Positions 60,913 to 64,000 of a stretch of 64,000 bases of DNA are shown piece after piece. This DNA is from Anaerococcus sp. mt242 (GTDB taxonomy: Bacteria; Bacillota; Clostridia; Tissierellales; Peptoniphilaceae). Made by a program: the position numbers and the translations under genes. How positions within the stretch are numbered: position 1 is the first letter of the stretch; each line of letters begins with the position of its first letter. Under the pieces are notes generated by a model. That model was given only the letters and a program-made list of their open reading frames with translations, ran no database searches and was not told the DNA's origin. Where the stretch lies: the NCBI RefSeq assembly GCF_016798225.1, contig NZ_JAEUYX010000001.1, positions 151,892 through 215,891 on the forward strand, written 5' to 3'.

Positions 60913-62053
60913 TAACCAAAAAATAAAAGATGAAGAGCTTTACGATCCTGAGCTTGAAGAAATACTAAATGAAGAAGACCAAAGACCAGGCAAAAGAAAA
61001 AATAGATATAAAAATTTAAATCGCAGAAATTTACTTATCGGCCTACTTTTAATTATTCTAATAGCAGGTGCTCTTTACTTTGTAAATAAAAAACAAAATT
61101 CAACCAGCAAGGATATTCAAACATCTGAGTCCATCGATCAAAATTCTTACAATGAATCTACAATCATGAGGGTAGACTTAAATCAAATCAATAAAATCAA
61201 TATTGATTTAAAAACAGCTGATGTGCGTATCCAACGTTCAAATACCAACCCTTACATCGAATACACCAATCTTAAAAGAGGAGATGAAGATGAATATACC
61301 ATAGATGTTTCTTATGAAAATGGGGTATTGAATCTAAAATCAAACATTAAGGGTAAGGAATTAAATATGAAAAATAAGGTGCAAATCCTTAGAATTTTCT
61401 TGCCTATGGATAAAAATCTTGAAGAAATTAAAGCAAATATTAATGCAGGTGATGTAAAAGTAAGTGATTTAGAAGTTAGAAATCTAGACTTAAATGTAAA
61501 ATCTGGTCATATTAGCTTTGAAAATTCATTTTTTGGTGGAAGTGTGACAAATGAAGCTGGTGACATTAAACTAGATAAATCTGAACTATTAAATACAAAA
61601 CTTACAACAAATGCTGGAGATATCTTAATAAACGAAAGCAAACTGGGTACCAGATCAGATTTTACAACCCAAACTGGAGATATTATTATAAGCTCCCAAG
61701 ATGGTTTAGATAATTACAATGTAAAAGCAAATCTTGAAGTAGGAAATTTCATACTTGGAAATATTTCTTATAGAAATATAAAAGATGGATTTAGCAAAAA
61801 TAATAAAGCTCAAAAAGATATCAGCTTAAAAACTAAAGTTGGGGATATAACCTTTAATAAAGGTGAAGGAGCTATCCTTGAAGAGGAAGAATACATTACA
61901 AATCAAACTCCAACTGAAGATGACCAAGAAGAGACAGATACAACATCAGAAGATGAAAATGAAGAAGAGCCTACCGACAATCCTGATTCAGATCTTCCTA
62001 AAGAAGAAGTAGATGAGGAAGCGAAAAGCCAAGACCAAGGAAATAATAATTAA
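60902..62053 (+). CDS. Membrane-anchored DUF4097-type beta-helix protein
   Basis: A 383-aa protein. The ATG at 60902 is preceded by GGAG; the GTG at 60890 is part of the RBS region. It has a charged cytoplasmic N-terminus (1-45) and a single membrane span (about 46-63). The extracellular right-handed beta-helix (about 95-310) is built of short rungs with recurring AGD/TGD turns: INAGDVKV, EAGDIKL, NAGDILI, QTGDIII, KVGDITF. An acidic C-terminal tail follows. DUF4097 domains are often linked to envelope-stress or LiaFSR-like systems, but nothing here proves that. Overlap with the preceding small membrane protein suggests they act together. Confidence 0.78.
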   Translation: MEDNNQKIKDEELYDPELEEILNEEDQRPGKRKNRYKNLNRRNLLIGLLLIILIAGALYFVNKKQNSTSKDIQTSESIDQNSYNESTIMRVDLNQINKINIDLKTADVRIQRSNTNPYIEYTNLKRGDEDEYTIDVSYENGVLNLKSNIKGKELNMKNKVQILRIFLPMDKNLEEIKANINAGDVKVSDLEVRNLDLNVKSGHISFENSFFGGSVTNEAGDIKLDKSELLNTKLTTNAGDILINESKLGTRSDFTTQTGDIIISSQDGLDNYNVKANLEVGNFILGNISYRNIKDGFSKNNKAQKDISLKTKVGDITFNKGEGAILEEEEYITNQTPTEDDQEETDTTSEDENEEEPTDNPDSDLPKEEVDEEAKSQDQGNNN

Positions 62054-62080
62054 GTTCTTAGGAGCTTAATTATTTTTTTT
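62048..62080 (+). terminator. Intrinsic terminator before recQ
   Basis: AATTAAG (62048-62054) pairs with CTTAATT (62065-62071), followed by T8. The stem overlaps the preceding gene's stop, and recQ starts within 20 bases. Confidence 0.75.
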
Positions 62081-62090
62081 AGGATTTATT

Positions 62091-63899
62091 ATGACAGAAA
62101 ATTTACTGATTAAAAATTTAAAAAAATATTTTGGCTATGAAAGCTTTAGACCAGGCCAAGAAGAAATAATAAATAATATTTTAGATGGCAAAGATGTTTT
62201 AGGAGTCTTGCCAACTGGCGGAGGTAAATCTATTTGCTATCAATTGCCTGCACTTATTATGGATGGGATTACCCTTGTGATTTCTCCCTTAATATCACTG
62301 ATGAAAGACCAAGTAGATGCTTTAAATGAAAATGGTATTAGTGCAAGTTTTATAAATTCATCTATGACAAGTGATGAATACAAAAATGCATTAAGTCAAA
62401 TAAGTAGAGGCAGGATAAAACTTTTATATATATCCCCAGAAAGGTTAGAAAATAACTTTTTTATGGACTTTATAAAAACATTAAATATTAATTTTCTAGC
62501 AATAGATGAAGCTCACTGTATCAGTCAGTGGGGGCATGATTTTAGACCAGCCTATAAATTAATACCAAACATATACGATGCACTAGGAGACATACCAGTA
62601 GCAGCATTTACTGCTACCGCTACTAAAGAAGTACGAGATGACATAATAAAAAATCTTGATTTAAAAGATCCATTTGTAAAAGTAACAGGATTTGATAGGG
62701 AAAATCTAAGCTATATCGTGGAAAAACCAAATGATAAACTCAAATTTCTAAAAAATTTTTTAAGAGACCATAACAATGAATCTGGTATAATCTATGCTTC
62801 AACTCGCAAAAAAGTAGACGAAGTTCACAAGTCACTTAAGAAGATAGGAGTAGATGTTGCAAAATACCATGCAGGTCTTGCTGAAAAAACTAGAATTAAA
62901 AATCAAGATGACTTTATTTATGATAGAAAAAAAGTAATAGTTGCGACCAATGCCTTTGGCATGGGGATAGATAAAAGCAATGTCCGATTTGTAATTCATT
63001 ATAATATGCCAAAAGATATGGAATCCTATTACCAAGAAGCCGGACGTGCAGGACGTGATGGGGAAGATGCGGAATGTATATTGCTTTACAATGCTCAAGA
63101 TATCATTATCAACAAATTTTTAATAAATCAAAGTAATAACCCTGCCTTCAAAAGATATCAGCTAGAAAAACTTCAAATAATAATAAATTATGTAAACACC
63201 AGCAATTGTTTAAGGGGATTTATATTGGATTATTTTGGTAGTGATTCAATGGATTTTTGTGATAATTGTTCAAATTGCTTGTCAGATACAAAAAAAACTG
63301 ATGCAACAATTGACAGTCAAAAAATCCTATCATGCATTTATAGATTAGATCAAAGGTATGGATCAAAAACAATTGTCGATTGCTTAAAGGGCTCACAAAA
63401 TAAAAATGCTCGTGAAAAAAATTTATCAGAAATTTCAACCTATGGTATTATGAAATCTAATGATGAAAAGTATATCAAAGACTTGATAGGGTCTCTTATT
63501 GCAGATGGATATATCAGAGTAAGCGGGGGCCAATATCCAATTTTAAAATTAACTGAAAAATCTAAAGACGTACTTTTTGAAGATGAAAAAGTATTTGTAA
63601 TCGAAAATAAAAAAGATCCTGTCAAAGAAAAAGAAAGAATTTCTAGGTCAATCGACCCTCGTGACTATGATGATAAACTATTTAATCATCTAAAAAAAGT
63701 AAGACTTGACTTATCAAAAGACAGAAACATTCCCCCATTTATAATCTTTTCTGATGCTTCACTAAAAGAAATGGCAACTATAAAACCTCAAAGTGAGGAA
63801 GTATTCTTAGAAGTTAAGGGTGTGGGAGATAAAAAATTAATCCAATATGGCGATATATTTATAGCTGAAATTTCAGAATTTCTAGCAGCAAATAATTAA
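62091..63899 (+). CDS. recQ: ATP-dependent DNA helicase RecQ
   Basis: A 602-aa 3'-5' helicase for recombination and fork repair. Helicase motifs: FRPGQEEII (motif 0), LPTGGGKSICYQ (I), DEAH (II) with CISQWGHDFRP, FTATAT (III), and QEAGRAGRDG (VI). The RQC zinc site is seen as CDNCSNC after C374-like CLRG. A winged helix follows, then a C-terminal HRDC domain (about 530-600, FNHLKKVRLDLSKDRNIPP). Full length. Confidence 0.97.
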   Translation: MTENLLIKNLKKYFGYESFRPGQEEIINNILDGKDVLGVLPTGGGKSICYQLPALIMDGITLVISPLISLMKDQVDALNENGISASFINSSMTSDEYKNALSQISRGRIKLLYISPERLENNFFMDFIKTLNINFLAIDEAHCISQWGHDFRPAYKLIPNIYDALGDIPVAAFTATATKEVRDDIIKNLDLKDPFVKVTGFDRENLSYIVEKPNDKLKFLKNFLRDHNNESGIIYASTRKKVDEVHKSLKKIGVDVAKYHAGLAEKTRIKNQDDFIYDRKKVIVATNAFGMGIDKSNVRFVIHYNMPKDMESYYQEAGRAGRDGEDAECILLYNAQDIIINKFLINQSNNPAFKRYQLEKLQIIINYVNTSNCLRGFILDYFGSDSMDFCDNCSNCLSDTKKTDATIDSQKILSCIYRLDQRYGSKTIVDCLKGSQNKNAREKNLSEISTYGIMKSNDEKYIKDLIGSLIADGYIRVSGGQYPILKLTEKSKDVLFEDEKVFVIENKKDPVKEKERISRSIDPRDYDDKLFNHLKKVRLDLSKDRNIPPFIIFSDASLKEMATIKPQSEEVFLEVKGVGDKKLIQYGDIFIAEISEFLAANN

Positions 63900-63916
63900 G
63901 AAAATCTCACTAAAAA

Positions 63917-64000
63917 TGAACTGACCCCTTAAAGTTGGACCTAACCAACTTAAGGAGGTCAGTTTTTTATGGCAAAATATAGAACAGAATTCAAATATAA
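63917..64000 (+). mobile_element. Left end of an IS3-family (IS150-like) insertion sequence, cut by the window edge
   Basis: Begins TGAACTGACCCCTTAAAGTTGG, matching the TG...CTG.CCCC....AGTTGGAC terminal pattern of IS150-group elements. Arms at 63919-63938 and 63945-63964 form a long imperfect hairpin whose 3' arm contains the transposase RBS. The target duplication cannot be judged without the right end. Confidence 0.7.
63969..64000 (+). CDS. IS3-family transposase OrfA, first codons only
   Basis: ATG at 63969 with TAAGGAGG 10 bases upstream. The visible residues MAKYRTEFKYK are the usual start of the helix-turn-helix OrfA protein. The rest lies beyond the window. Confidence 0.6.
   Translation, partial: MAKYRTEFKY

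Overview
The window looks like chromosome of a low-GC, anaerobic Gram-positive bacterium. Coding is dense, RBSs are AGGAGG-like and often pair with TTG or GTG starts, and there is a T-box leader. HydE/F/G genes, sortases and noncanonical LPXTG-type anchors fit the Peptoniphilaceae (an Anaerococcus-like organism). That placement is an inference; no rRNA or tRNA gene was seen.

Region 1 (1-3.9 kb): [FeFe]-hydrogenase maturation. The end of hydE runs rightward and faces a leftward hydG-hydF pair. Between them is a small GIY-YIG nuclease gene embedded in five copies of a palindromic GTCACCCTGAGCG-type repeat.

Region 2 (3.9-14.9 kb): a pilus locus. A truncated class C sortase remnant and an intact class C sortase precede a set whose order matches the streptococcal FCT pilus region: large tip adhesin, small coiled-coil protein, signal-peptidase-like protein without its Ser/Lys dyad (SipA-like), isopeptide-domain major pilin, class B sortase, and proline-rich basal pilin.

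Region 3 (15-21.6 kb): a secreted-protein cluster. A 1008-aa FIVAR-type wall protein, a lipoprotein, two small FIVAR proteins and a secreted transglutaminase-like protein. The last four share a ~55-residue helical-hairpin module that I do not recognise; this is the best candidate for an undescribed system.

Region 4 (21.6-36.7 kb): a leftward operon with a predicted lysine-specific T-box leader, a polar amino-acid ABC transporter, an unknown protein and murJ. Then niaR beside a PTS_EIIC_2 membrane protein, mrp, a DUF1002 protein, an SH3/NlpC-P60 hydrolase, glutaminase, an MFS transporter, a small GNAT protein, two paralogous membrane proteins and an M20 amidohydrolase.

Region 5 (36.7-45.3 kb): the debris of a second trkA-trkH pair lies directly upstream of intact trkA-trkH. 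Next come thiD and a potDABC spermidine/putrescine importer, each behind a structured leader ending in an intrinsic terminator, and then rplM-rpsI behind its own leader.

Region 6 (46.2-64 kb): mostly housekeeping. queH, ferritin, a mutarotase-like protein, HAD phosphatase, glutaredoxin, a second class B sortase, an OGG-like glycosylase, a UPF0340 protein, an FAD protein, an alpha/beta hydrolase, an rRNA methyltransferase, an L,D-transpeptidase, ecfA1-ecfA2-ecfT-truA, two envelope proteins and recQ. An IS3-family element is entered at the right edge.
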